From assembly GCF_001421515.1 (NCBI RefSeq), contig NZ_LMKM01000008.1, positions 1 through 64,000 on the forward strand: a stretch of DNA of 64,000 bases, read 5' to 3'. Each line of letters starts with the position of its first letter. Position 1 is the first letter of the stretch. Below, in pieces: positions 36,428 through 45,410 of this stretch. A program made the translations under genes and the position numbers. Origin of the DNA: Pedobacter sp. Leaf216 (lineage in GTDB: Bacteria > Bacteroidota > Bacteroidia > Sphingobacteriales > Sphingobacteriaceae). The notes below the pieces were generated by a model. That model saw only the letters and a program-made list of their open reading frames with translations. It did not search any database and had not been told where the DNA came from.

Positions 36428-36560
36428 CCTTAAATAAGTGTCAATCTATTTTAGGATTAGTCAATATTCCTCATTATTGATCGTATTCCCTGTGATCGTT
36501 CTAGCTTTTGATCCTCATTCGCTGCGATCGTCCTCGCCTTTGATCGTACTTCCCTGAGAT

Positions 36561-37405
36561 CGTCCTCCTGAACTTGTTTCAGGATCTTAATTCACATGAA
36601 ATAACTTATTTATTATTAAGTATTTGTAAAAATTATAAATCTGAATTGCTTTAGGCGATACAATCGCCATTTTCGTGCATCCTCGTTACAAACGAGGACG
36701 ATTATTGCGATCGTCTTCCTGAACTTGTTTCAGGATCTTACTTTGCATACAATAACTTATTCATTATTAAGTATTTGTGCAAATCATAAAGCTAAATTGC
36801 TTTAGGCGATACAATCACCATTTTCGTGCATCCTCGTTACAAACGAGGACGATTATTGCGATCGTCCTCCTGAACTTGTTTCAGGATCCTACTTTAAATA
36901 TAATAACTTATTCATAATTAAGTATTTGTACAAATGATAAAGCTGATTGCTTTAGGCGATACAATCGCCATTTTCGTGCATCCTCGTTACAAACGAGGAC
37001 GATTACTTTTTATGCATCGTCCTCCTGAACTTGTTCAGGATCTTAATTCACATATTATGACTTATTCATTATTAGGTATTTGTATAAATAATGAAGTTTA
37101 TTTGCTGAAGGCGATACAATCGCTATTTTCATGCATCCTCGTTACAAACGAGGACGATTACTTTTTATGCATCGTCTTCCTGAACTTGTTTCAGGATCTT
37201 ACTTTATCTATAATAACTTGTTCATTATTAAGTATTTGTATAAATAATGAAGTTTAATTGCTGAAGGCGATACAATCGCCATTTTCATGCATCCTCGTTA
37301 CAAACAAGGACGATTACTTTTTATGCGATCGTCTTCCTGAACTTGTTTCAGGATCTTTTTAGGAGTGCCTAGCAGGATAGATCCTGAAACAAGTTTAGGA
37401 GGGCG
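36561..37405. repeat. Tandem array of three-hairpin units, period 151-157 bp
   Basis: Unit starts (CGTC(C/T)TCCTGAACTTG) lie at 36561, 36712, 36863, 37018, 37173 and 37330. Each unit holds the hairpins CCTGAACTTGTTTCAGG, GGCGATACAATCGCC and CCTCGTTACAAACGAGG, plus an AT-rich spacer with ATTATTAAGTATTTGT. The last unit is partial and is followed by an inverted copy of the first hairpin (about 37380-37402). Degenerate GATCGT-rich sequence precedes the array (36480-36560). The gap 36464-37512 contains no credible gene. Confidence 0.9.
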
Positions 37406-37512
37406 CGTAACTAAAATATCACTTATAGGTATTTTGCTGATAAAGTCGGCAAGCGCTTTAAAATTTCCGCCTACGCAGGAATGAAGACCGTGTTAGAATT
37501 AGATAGATCATG

Positions 37513-38529
37513 TCAGTTCATACTAACCATTGCTTTAATCACCCCATTTTTTGGATCTAACCAGCTTTCAAACTTATCTTTCACTTCTTCAAATTTTACC
37601 TGGTGCGTAATGTAATTGGTGGGATTAACCAAACCAGCTTTCATCGATTTAATTACATGCTCGAAATCTTCAATGGTAGCATTCCTGCTGCTCATTAATG
37701 TCGATTCACGCTTATGAAACTCAGGATGATTAAAAATTAAATCCCCTTTCTGAAGTCCGATTAAAACAAACCGTGCGCCATGAGCCATGTAATTTATGGC
37801 GTTATTGATTGCTTTTTGATTACCTGTAGCATCAATTACTACCGTTGGCATATCGCCATTGGTAATTTTGCTAAGTTGCTGTGTTACGTCAGGTGATAAT
37901 GCATTAACTACATGTGCAACTTTCAATTTATCTTTACAGAATGCCAAACGGTCTTCATTAATATCCAAAGCGATTACATTTGCTCCTGCAATTCGGGCGA
38001 ATTCCATCGTACCTAAACCAATTGGACCGGCACCGATAACCAGTACAAATTCTCCAGGCTGTACATTTGCCCTGCGAACACCATGCGCCCCGATGGCTAA
38101 AGGTTCTACTAAAGCCAGTTCATCATAACTCAAGCCTTCGCCATGTAAAAGTGTTTTTGATGGAACCTGTAGATATTCGCGCATACCACCATCTACATGT
38201 ACCCCACAAACTTGCATTTTAACACAGCAGTTGGGTTTATTCATCCGGCAGGCAATACATTCGCCACAATTAAAGTATGGAATAAAGGTAACAGCCTCTC
38301 CTATTTTGAAACCAGTGGCTCCATCGGCTTCAACCAATTCGCCAGATAATTCGTGACCTAACACTCTTGGGTAATTAAAGAAAGGTTGAGTACCTTCAAA
38401 GGCATGTAAATCGGTTCCGCAAATGCCGATTCTTTTAATTTTTATAATCGCATTGTCCTTTTTAAGCTCAGGTTTTGATGTTTCTGAATATTCGAAAGTT
38501 CCGGGTGTTGTACAGGTAAGGGTTTTCAT
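37513..38529 (-). CDS. Zinc-dependent medium-chain dehydrogenase (sugar/polyol type)
   Basis: This 338-residue MDR enzyme has the catalytic zinc residues in GICGTDLHAFEG (Cys) and VLGHELSGE (His-Glu). The structural zinc loop is CGECIACRMNKPNCC, and the Rossmann motif is VIGAGPIGLGTMEFA followed by ALDIN, which suits NAD+. It resembles L-threonine, sorbitol and sugar-alcohol dehydrogenases. As the last gene of the glycan cluster, 74 bp after an SDR gene, it probably oxidises a sugar, sugar acid or polyol released from rhamnose or fucose-type substrates. Confidence 0.9.
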   Translation of the reverse strand: MKTLTCTTPGTFEYSETSKPELKKDNAIIKIKRIGICGTDLHAFEGTQPFFNYPRVLGHELSGELVEADGATGFKIGEAVTFIPYFNCGECIACRMNKPNCCVKMQVCGVHVDGGMREYLQVPSKTLLHGEGLSYDELALVEPLAIGAHGVRRANVQPGEFVLVIGAGPIGLGTMEFARIAGANVIALDINEDRLAFCKDKLKVAHVVNALSPDVTQQLSKITNGDMPTVVIDATGNQKAINNAINYMAHGARFVLIGLQKGDLIFNHPEFHKRESTLMSSRNATIEDFEHVIKSMKAGLVNPTNYITHQVKFEEVKDKFESWLDPKNGVIKAMVSMN

Positions 38530-38603
38530 TTTAATGAAGGTTAATTGTATAAAATTGGTTTTATCGGTTAACTGTAAATTGGGAACTGTTAACTGAAAAC
38601 TCG

Positions 38604-39392
38604 CTATGCGTTTGCCAAAGCTCGGTCTAAATGTACATAACCGCCATCAACATGAATAATCTGTCCGGTGGTATGGCTTGATTTATTCGACATTAAAAAG
38701 GCCGTCATATTTGCAATTTCCTCAGCGGTTGTCATTCTATTTTCCAATGGAATCTTAGAAGTAATTTCTTTTAGTTTCTCTTCCGCGTTATCCAAAGTTT
38801 CAATCCAGGTTTCGTAAGCGGGTGTCCAACATTCGGCAACCACTACTGCATTTACACGAATGCCATATTTAAGCAACTCTACGGCCCATTCTCTTGTTAA
38901 GGCATTTCTACCTCCATTTGCAGCAGCATAGGCCGAGGTATTTCCTTGTCCGGTTTCTGCAGTTTTAGAAGTGATGTTTACAATTGCACCTTTGCTTTTA
39001 ATTAATTCGGGCAGTGCATGGTGTGCCATCAAATAATAATGCACTACATTTTTATGCAATGAGGCCATAAAATCTTTATAATTTCCTCTTTCTAAGCCTA
39101 CGCCATCATTAACGCCTGCATTATTCACTAAACCGTCGATTTTGCCAAATTTGGCCACGATATCCTTCACAACTGATTCGCAATCGTCAGGGTTTGAAAG
39201 CTCCGCTACAAATTGCGCTGCTTTTCCTCCATTTGCGGCAATTTCATCAACTACTTTTTGATTGTCTTCTGCTTTTCTACCTACGATTACTGCAATTGCA
39301 TTTTCCTTTGCAAAAACTTCTGCAATACTTCTGCCAATGCCCTTTGCAGCACCAGTGATGATGATCACTTTTTCTTTTAATTGTAAATCCAT
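38604..39392 (-). CDS. Short-chain dehydrogenase (L-fucose dehydrogenase-like)
   Basis: This 262-residue SDR has cofactor motif TGAAKGIG, NNAG (LVNNAGVNDG), a catalytic Ser in NITSKTA, and a tyrosine/lysine position that reads SAYAAANGG. The usual YxxxK lysine is therefore replaced (see findings). The C-terminus (TTGQIIHVDGGYVHLDRAL) is typical. The frame is open 18 codons upstream, but MDLQLKEKVIIITG at 39392 is the natural start. By resemblance and neighbourhood it may oxidise L-fucose, L-rhamnose or L-galactose at C1; this is inference. Confidence 0.85.
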   Translation of the reverse strand: MDLQLKEKVIIITGAAKGIGRSIAEVFAKENAIAVIVGRKAEDNQKVVDEIAANGGKAAQFVAELSNPDDCESVVKDIVAKFGKIDGLVNNAGVNDGVGLERGNYKDFMASLHKNVVHYYLMAHHALPELIKSKGAIVNITSKTAETGQGNTSAYAAANGGRNALTREWAVELLKYGIRVNAVVVAECWTPAYETWIETLDNAEEKLKEITSKIPLENRMTTAEEIANMTAFLMSNKSSHTTGQIIHVDGGYVHLDRALANA

Positions 39393-39488
39393 TTTTTTAT
39401 TTTTTATTGTTTCGTCTCCGCTAAATTCAATTCTGCGATTTTTCATGCTGATTAGGTCCTGAAGAAAGTTCAGGGATAACGATACCGT

Positions 39489-41855
39489 TTAGTTAATCAT
39501 ATTTATTATATCCGCTTTCCTTGATGCCGGCAATACTTTTAAATCTATCAATTTTCCATTCTTTAAGCTGCCTTCAACGGTGGTTTGATATGGCGCATAA
39601 AGTTTGAAATGAACATCCCAATCTTTTGGCCATGCTGGAAACAGATATATTTTCTTTCCATCAACCTGCATCAGCATTTCCTGTAAACCGATCATGCCTG
39701 ATCCGCCCCAATTGTGGTCTGGAGTCCAGTCGAAACCTGGCCCCCAAAATGCAGGAAACCTTCTCCCTGAATCTTTTAGTTTAGCAGTAGTTAATTTCGC
39801 AGCATCTTCTGTTAAACCGAGCCTTGCCGCAAATATATTACCCTGTTTCCATCCAACATGACTTCGGAATTTAAGCACATCGGTATCATATTTAAAAGTA
39901 TTAATCGCGGTATCTAAACCGGGCTTCCCTATCCCATACATGCCCCAAGGAAATACTGGGTACAATTGCGGACTTTCAGTATTATTAATGCGTTCCCAGA
40001 GTTTTGCTGGCGAAATGGTGCTATGTCCGTCGAATGCCCTGAAACTTATTGGCGGAATGGTTTTCAGCATGGCTTTCCACTCCGTTTTCTTAGCTTCAGA
40101 TAAAGAAGGTTGTTCAATCAATCTTTCTAAAACCGTTTTCAAAGCCGCAACTGTAGAGGTAGAATTGTAAGCCATTTTATAAGTTTCTGCCCCTGAACCT
40201 GGGTATAAAACCAAATGACCATCTGCATCTAAAGCTTTTGCCCCTCTTTGCTTGGCCAAATAAGTGTAATGTTCTTTAAAAAAAGTAAGTGAACTTTCAA
40301 TTAAAGGGAGGTATTTATCAATATTTTTGCCGCCATAGCTTTCGGTTTCCAAAATCATCATACAAAACTCCAAAACGGTATCCCACTCGTATTCCAACCA
40401 GGCATTGTATTCCATGCCTTTATTAAAATCGGCAGGGCGTTTCCAACCATACTCAGCAGGGTTTGGTAAGCCGAAATTTTCTAATTGCTCGGTAAAACTT
40501 GCGCCCTTGTGCCCCCAGGCAGCTTCGGTTCTAATTTCTGCATTTTTCAATAAATTCAGATAAAAATCAAATTGAGGCTTCATCAGGTCGATATCCCCGC
40601 TTTTTAGCATGGGCCAATATACCAGGCGTTGGTTTTGAGCGGTATGCGTTCCACCGCCCCAGTTTCTAAAATCGGGTGTGTATTTTAACGTGGTGTCGGT
40701 TAACTGAGGGTCGAAAGTGAAAAGACCGCCATTAAACTTTGTTGGGTATTTGCCAAAGGCATTGCAGCCTAACATATAGCGGAACAATTGATAGTTTTTT
40801 GCTGCTTGATTTGCTGTCTCATCTTTAGCATTGATGTAAATGAAACTCTTTTTAAAGTAATCATTCCACCATTTTATACTGGCTTTTTGGTCATTTTTGC
40901 AATTTACAGCATTCAAGCCCTTTTCCCATTCAGCAATTGATGGCGTGTTTAAAGTATTGAGTGTAATCGCAATCTGATTTGAAGTTGAAGGTGTTTTACT
41001 TCTTAATTTCCAGGCTTTAAAAGGTGTATTTAAGTATATTCCGGTATAGTTTCCGGCGGGTACCATATTATGGCCTTCCATTAAGCCTCCGAAAATTAGA
41101 TTTTTCAAAGGATTAAATAATTCAGCCTTTCTTTCTTCCAACCCTTGTTGCTTTACAACAATATCAAATACTGTTTCAGGTTTATTTTGGTGATAGAATT
41201 GAATTGTATTGTTTTTAAAAGCTATTTCATCTTTATATGTTTTTACAATGCCCTGCGGTGCCCATTTATACGAATTTTGGTTATTTTCTTTGCCTTTTGT
41301 GATTCGGTCTTCAAAACGCCAGCTTTCATAACTTGCTTCGGTTGTAATTTTTTGATTGGATTTAACATTAAGGTGGATTACGGGATTAAAAACATCAACC
41401 CAGACTTTAATTTGAGCATTTAAGTTTCCATTTTCACCTGAAATCTGCGCATAACCATCTTTTAAAATCAATTCTTGTTTGAATGATTTTCCTTCGAATG
41501 GATTTGGAATTAAATTAAGTTTTACGCGCCCCAGTTTAAGCAAAGTATTGTTTTCATCGAATGTTCCGCTACGCGATAAGTAGAGGTATACCTCCCCCTT
41601 TTCTACCCAAAGATTTAAGCCAATATCGCCACCTCCTACGGGCATGGATTCGGAGGAGGTATTACTTTGTGAAGCCCAGATGACGTTATCTTTTTCTTGT
41701 GAAAAAGCATTTGGGGATAACCACAAAGAGACGAAGAACACCAGAAAAATGGCTGGTTTTTTTAAGTTTATGTTATTTGTCCAATTAATACCTGTAAGAA
41801 TATTAATGTGCTTAGCCAAAAAACTTGTTATTTGCGTCTTGTTGGTTAAAATCAT
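39489..41855 (-). CDS. DUF5703 glycosidase with GH95-like (alpha/alpha)6 domain
   Basis: This protein of about 788 residues has an N-terminal beta-sandwich (about 57-300: VIWASQSNTSSESMPVGGGD, LYLSRSGTFDENNTLLKLGR) and a helical-barrel C-terminal part (about 350-780) resembling GH95 fucosidases and galactosidases. The hydrophobic segment KKPAIFLVFFVSLWLSPNAFSQ (cut after SQ) is the export signal, but the preceding stretch is unusually long, so the true start may be internal. ATG 41855 lies 1 bp after the previous stop and is preferred to the earlier in-frame codon at 41912. It probably removes alpha-L-fucose or alpha-L-galactose. Confidence 0.78.
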   Translation of the reverse strand: MILTNKTQITSFLAKHINILTGINWTNNINLKKPAIFLVFFVSLWLSPNAFSQEKDNVIWASQSNTSSESMPVGGGDIGLNLWVEKGEVYLYLSRSGTFDENNTLLKLGRVKLNLIPNPFEGKSFKQELILKDGYAQISGENGNLNAQIKVWVDVFNPVIHLNVKSNQKITTEASYESWRFEDRITKGKENNQNSYKWAPQGIVKTYKDEIAFKNNTIQFYHQNKPETVFDIVVKQQGLEERKAELFNPLKNLIFGGLMEGHNMVPAGNYTGIYLNTPFKAWKLRSKTPSTSNQIAITLNTLNTPSIAEWEKGLNAVNCKNDQKASIKWWNDYFKKSFIYINAKDETANQAAKNYQLFRYMLGCNAFGKYPTKFNGGLFTFDPQLTDTTLKYTPDFRNWGGGTHTAQNQRLVYWPMLKSGDIDLMKPQFDFYLNLLKNAEIRTEAAWGHKGASFTEQLENFGLPNPAEYGWKRPADFNKGMEYNAWLEYEWDTVLEFCMMILETESYGGKNIDKYLPLIESSLTFFKEHYTYLAKQRGAKALDADGHLVLYPGSGAETYKMAYNSTSTVAALKTVLERLIEQPSLSEAKKTEWKAMLKTIPPISFRAFDGHSTISPAKLWERINNTESPQLYPVFPWGMYGIGKPGLDTAINTFKYDTDVLKFRSHVGWKQGNIFAARLGLTEDAAKLTTAKLKDSGRRFPAFWGPGFDWTPDHNWGGSGMIGLQEMLMQVDGKKIYLFPAWPKDWDVHFKLYAPYQTTVEGSLKNGKLIDLKVLPASRKADIINMIN

Positions 41856-41856
41856 A

Positions 41857-43284
41857 TTAGTTATTCCAATTATCAGTACGAAAAGAAGAAACTGGTAGGC
41901 CATCGTTTCCAAATAAGTCGCCGATTACAAAATCTTTAAATGCATACCGAACCGCAACAGGAACTTTAACTTCGGGGGCCGAAACCACTATACTACTTCC
42001 TTTTATCGCTGCTTTTGCGGGGTAAAACTTTTGATCGGTACCTGCAATTTCGAATAAAGACAGTTCTTTACCAAATGAAGTTAAGCCATTCGGCACATTT
42101 TGAAATTTGACTATAGCTGTATTCTTTTCAATTGTTAATGATTCGTAATTCGGACTTGCAAAACCAAAACCTTTAATGCCATAAGTTTGTGCCAAAGCAA
42201 GGTAAGCCAGTCTTTGTCCGCCTTGTTTTTTATTTGCTGGATGGATTGATTTTTCTTCGCCGATATCCAATAAAACAGCCATTCCGGAATTCGGTATTTT
42301 AGTTAAGGATTTACGTTGTGCATCTCTCAGGTATGCAGAATTATTATTTTTACTTCCTTTGGCCAATGATGAGAAATTGTAATTATAAGGTGCAATTTGG
42401 GCATAATAAAAAGGAAATTCGCCATTTTCCCAGTTTTTTCGCCATGAGGAAACCATCGCTGGAAATAAATCTTCGTAACGATCAGGACGGTCGTAATTTG
42501 ATTCGCCCTGGTACCAGATCGCCCCTTTTATGCCATAACCAATAACCGGGTAGAGCATACCATTGTTTAGGGTGGTTGGTGTACGGCTCACTTCTTTTAT
42601 ACTATCTCCTTTTATTGGAATTTTGATTTCAGCAAAAGGTTTTAAATCTTCCGGCGACATCCATGCCTCAATAGTTGAACCGCCGTAACTGTCGTTAATG
42701 ATTCCGATAGGCACATTTAACATTTCGCTCAATAATGAACCGAAATAATAGGCTGTAGCGCTAAAATTAGATACAGTTTCTGGCGCAGCCAATTTCCAAT
42801 CTGATGGCTTGCTATTTTCTTGTCGTTCGATAACTGAAGAACGAGGAACCGTATATAGCCTGATATTTTTATTTGATGATTTTAGGATTGCCTCATTTGA
42901 ACCGATTATTGGCTGGCTTTTAAAACCTTTCATGGGCATTTCCATGTTTGATTGCCCGCCACAAAACCAAACTTCTCCAATAAAAATATCGGTTAAAACA
43001 AGTTTTTCACCATCATTTAATTCAATTTCATAAGGGCCTCCAGCTGATGGCGTTGAAACTTTCACTTTCCATTTACCACTTTGATCAGCGGTAACGGTAT
43101 AACTTTGTTTATTCCAGGAAGTATTAATTTTTACTTTACCTGAGGCTTTTGCCCATCCCCAAATGGCTACGTTGCTTTGTTGTTGCAACACCATGTGGTT
43201 GGTAAAAATTGATGCGGGTTTAACCGTTGCAGATGCAACAAGGCCGCATGCTAGGTTTAAGAATATGAGGAGTTTTAGTTTCAT
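41857..43284 (-). CDS. Sialate O-acetylesterase-type carbohydrate acetylesterase
   Basis: This 475-residue exported SGNH-like esterase has signal peptide MKLKLLIFLNLACGLVASA. WFCGGQSNMEMP carries the nucleophile serine, and AIWYQGESNYDRP is the second family block; the C-terminal His region is near SIHPANKKQGG. It would remove O-acetyl groups from sugars (pectin, rhamnogalacturonan or similar) so that the glycosidases of the cluster can act. The frame extends to a GTG at 43308, but that codon lies inside a palindromic repeat, so ATG 43284 is chosen. Confidence 0.88.
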   Translation of the reverse strand: MKLKLLIFLNLACGLVASATVKPASIFTNHMVLQQQSNVAIWGWAKASGKVKINTSWNKQSYTVTADQSGKWKVKVSTPSAGGPYEIELNDGEKLVLTDIFIGEVWFCGGQSNMEMPMKGFKSQPIIGSNEAILKSSNKNIRLYTVPRSSVIERQENSKPSDWKLAAPETVSNFSATAYYFGSLLSEMLNVPIGIINDSYGGSTIEAWMSPEDLKPFAEIKIPIKGDSIKEVSRTPTTLNNGMLYPVIGYGIKGAIWYQGESNYDRPDRYEDLFPAMVSSWRKNWENGEFPFYYAQIAPYNYNFSSLAKGSKNNNSAYLRDAQRKSLTKIPNSGMAVLLDIGEEKSIHPANKKQGGQRLAYLALAQTYGIKGFGFASPNYESLTIEKNTAIVKFQNVPNGLTSFGKELSLFEIAGTDQKFYPAKAAIKGSSIVVSAPEVKVPVAVRYAFKDFVIGDLFGNDGLPVSSFRTDNWNN

Positions 43285-43302
43285 TTTTGTTTTTTTGATA
43301 GC

Positions 43303-43369
43303 CGTCACCCTGAATTTATTTTATAGTCTAAATACACAAATAAGGCCCTGAAATAAATTCAAAATGACG
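43303..43369. repeat. Palindromic repeat, CCCTGAATTTATTT family
   Basis: CGTCACCCTGAATTTATTT (from 43303) is mirrored by CCCTGAAATAAATTCAAAATGACG (ending 43369). It is an imperfect, partly decayed copy of the family found at 10373-10678 and 54464-54527. It lies between GH127 and the acetylesterase gene. Confidence 0.75.
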
Positions 43370-43376
43370 ATCGCGT

Positions 43377-45407
43377 TTAATAATATCTACTTACAGGCAA
43401 CCATACCGACATTTCTGAATGTCCTCTGTTGCCCCAGGCAAAATACGGCACCAGTTTAATTGTTGTTTCTTCATTTTTACGATCGATTGGGCGGTAAAGT
43501 ACATTGTTCCAGCTGTTCGGCTCTACTATCTTTGCTTTACCGATCAGGCTCATCATTTCAGCCCCATCAATATTGATAGTTTTAGCCTCGAATTTCGTTG
43601 AAGTGGGTATAAATGCATTAAAAATTCGTTTTCCAGGCAGATCGGTCGATTCCAGACAATACACAATCGGTCCACGTTTTACAGCTACCTGATTTCTGTT
43701 TTCTTCTACCAAAGGATTTGCCTCAATCAATGTGGCCTCCATCGGAAGGTTTAATTCTATTACATCTCCCTTTTTCCAAACACGATTAATTTCCGCATAA
43801 GTACCAGAATTAGCTATAATATTTTCAGTTTTCCCATTGATCGTAATTTTTGCACCATTTGTCCATGAAGGAATCCTTAAAAACATCGAATAAGCTTTTT
43901 TAGCGGTCTCTTTTATGGTGATTGTTATCTTTCCATCCCAAGGATAATTTGTTTCTTCTGTTAAAGAAATTTTGCTGCCATCAACTAATTGAGTACTTAA
44001 CTTATTTCCACCATACAAATTAAACCACAGCCCTTTATCAGAAACACTGTAAGCATAATCGCTTACTTCGGCAATGGTGCGTACTACATTCGGCGGACAG
44101 CAGTTTGATAATGCAATATAAGGCACTCTATCTTTCGACCAGCGCTGTTTGAAAGGTAAATAATTTGATTGCGCCAATGGATTGGAGTATAAAAAATTCT
44201 TACCATCCAAACTTATCCCTGATAAAACGCTATTGTGCAAAGCCAATTCCATTACATCGGCATATTTTGCATCACCAGTAATTTGTAACATGCGCCAGTT
44301 CCAAAGTACGTTGCCAATGTTTGCGCAAGTTTCATTATGAGCAGTGAAATTGGGCAGCTGGTAATCGCGACCAAAAGCCTGATGAATTTTCTGTACATCT
44401 ACAGGATTGTAAGAAGTCCCATCTGGTGAAATACCGTCATAAAGTGAACCACAACCACCTGTAATGTACATTTTGTGCTGATTTACATCATCCCACATTA
44501 AATTTAAACTATTTAACAGGGAGTCTTTCCCGGTTTCGGCATAAAGATCGGCCACACCAGCGTATAGATAATTTGCTCTTACGGCATGTCCCATGGCTTT
44601 GGTTTGCTGCAAAAACGGAATCCGATCCTGGTTATCATCTGTTCCATCATCGATTTTGCCTTTAATCGCAATTAAATGTTTCGCAAGTTCTAAATATCTG
44701 GGATCTTTTGTGGTGCGGTACATTTCTATCACGCCCATATAATGGGATGGACAAATGGCATTACGTGCCAAGGTTGGTGAGGCCGATTTATAAAAGTTGT
44801 ATAAATAATCGGTTGCTTTTTTAGCGATGTTAAGTAAAGTTGTTTTTCCTGTAGCGCGGTAATGAATGCAACCGGCTGTCATTAAATGGCCAATATTGTA
44901 TGATTCGAAGCTTAGGCGATCCTGAAATTGATTTTTTGAACCGGTTTTCCGTTGCTCAATCATTGCTTTGGTGTAAATGTATCCATCCTCACGCTGCGAT
45001 TTACCAATTACTGCAATGGCCTGGTCCATCATTTCGTTCAACTTTGGATTTTTAGTTGAAGCATATAAAACAGCGACAGCTTCTAAAGTTTTGTAATAAT
45101 CGCCATCATGAAAAGACGGCCCTGAATGAGACCCGGTATCTAATCCTGCAGCTATTCTGAAATTTTCAAAAGCATGGCTAATTTTTGGATCGTTATAAAT
45201 GGCCCACATATTGGGCACCATCGTTTCTATAGCTACCTTGAAACGATCGGCCCAAAAACCGTTTGTCCAGGTTACATCAGCCATATTGATACTATGCAAT
45301 TTGGCATATGGAGATTTTGATGTATTTACCAAAGCTTTATCCTGTGCATTAACACAGACCGAAACTATAGAAAATACAATTAATAAATTAATTTTTAAAA
45401 TGCTCAT
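43377..45407 (-). CDS. GH127 beta-L-arabinofuranosidase
   Basis: This 676-residue exported protein has signal peptide MSILKINLLIVFSIVSVCVNA. The (alpha/alpha)6 barrel carries E359-T-C361 (HNETCANIGN) and C436-C437 (LSNCCPPN), which correspond in spacing to the Glu/Cys zinc site and cysteine nucleophile of GH127 HypBA1. C-terminal beta domains follow (about 490-676). It would release beta-L-arabinofuranose, linking this cluster with the araBDA operon. The start is only 3 bp after the GH106 stop. Confidence 0.9.
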   Translation of the reverse strand: MSILKINLLIVFSIVSVCVNAQDKALVNTSKSPYAKLHSINMADVTWTNGFWADRFKVAIETMVPNMWAIYNDPKISHAFENFRIAAGLDTGSHSGPSFHDGDYYKTLEAVAVLYASTKNPKLNEMMDQAIAVIGKSQREDGYIYTKAMIEQRKTGSKNQFQDRLSFESYNIGHLMTAGCIHYRATGKTTLLNIAKKATDYLYNFYKSASPTLARNAICPSHYMGVIEMYRTTKDPRYLELAKHLIAIKGKIDDGTDDNQDRIPFLQQTKAMGHAVRANYLYAGVADLYAETGKDSLLNSLNLMWDDVNQHKMYITGGCGSLYDGISPDGTSYNPVDVQKIHQAFGRDYQLPNFTAHNETCANIGNVLWNWRMLQITGDAKYADVMELALHNSVLSGISLDGKNFLYSNPLAQSNYLPFKQRWSKDRVPYIALSNCCPPNVVRTIAEVSDYAYSVSDKGLWFNLYGGNKLSTQLVDGSKISLTEETNYPWDGKITITIKETAKKAYSMFLRIPSWTNGAKITINGKTENIIANSGTYAEINRVWKKGDVIELNLPMEATLIEANPLVEENRNQVAVKRGPIVYCLESTDLPGKRIFNAFIPTSTKFEAKTINIDGAEMMSLIGKAKIVEPNSWNNVLYRPIDRKNEETTIKLVPYFAWGNRGHSEMSVWLPVSRYY

Positions 45408-45410
45408 ATC

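Larger units (their letters stand above)
35149..36463 (+). mobile_element. IS3-family insertion sequence, apparently intact
   Basis: The left end (35149: TGTCCCGTCCTAAAATAAG...) and the complement of the right end (36463: TGACTAATCCTAAAATAGA...) share imperfect terminal inverted repeats, with TCCTAAAATA and TTGACAC conserved. The element is 1315 bp and is flanked by ATA on both sides (35146-35148 and 36464-36466), a 3-bp target duplication usual for IS3. It contains orfA and orfB in -1 frames with an A6G slippery site. It inserted just after the araA terminator and beside a repeat array. Confidence 0.92.

Noticed and set aside
36934..37257. Open frame of 107 codons within the repeat array
   Set aside because: It is made entirely of the tandem hairpin units, and the peptide repeats with the DNA period.
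36561..37360. CRISPR array
   Set aside because: Units are 151-157 bp and similar over their full length, with no short repeat/unique spacer pattern and no cas genes nearby.
43285..43308. Earlier GTG start for the acetylesterase gene
   Set aside because: The codon lies inside a palindromic repeat, and the ATG at 43284 gives a standard signal peptide.
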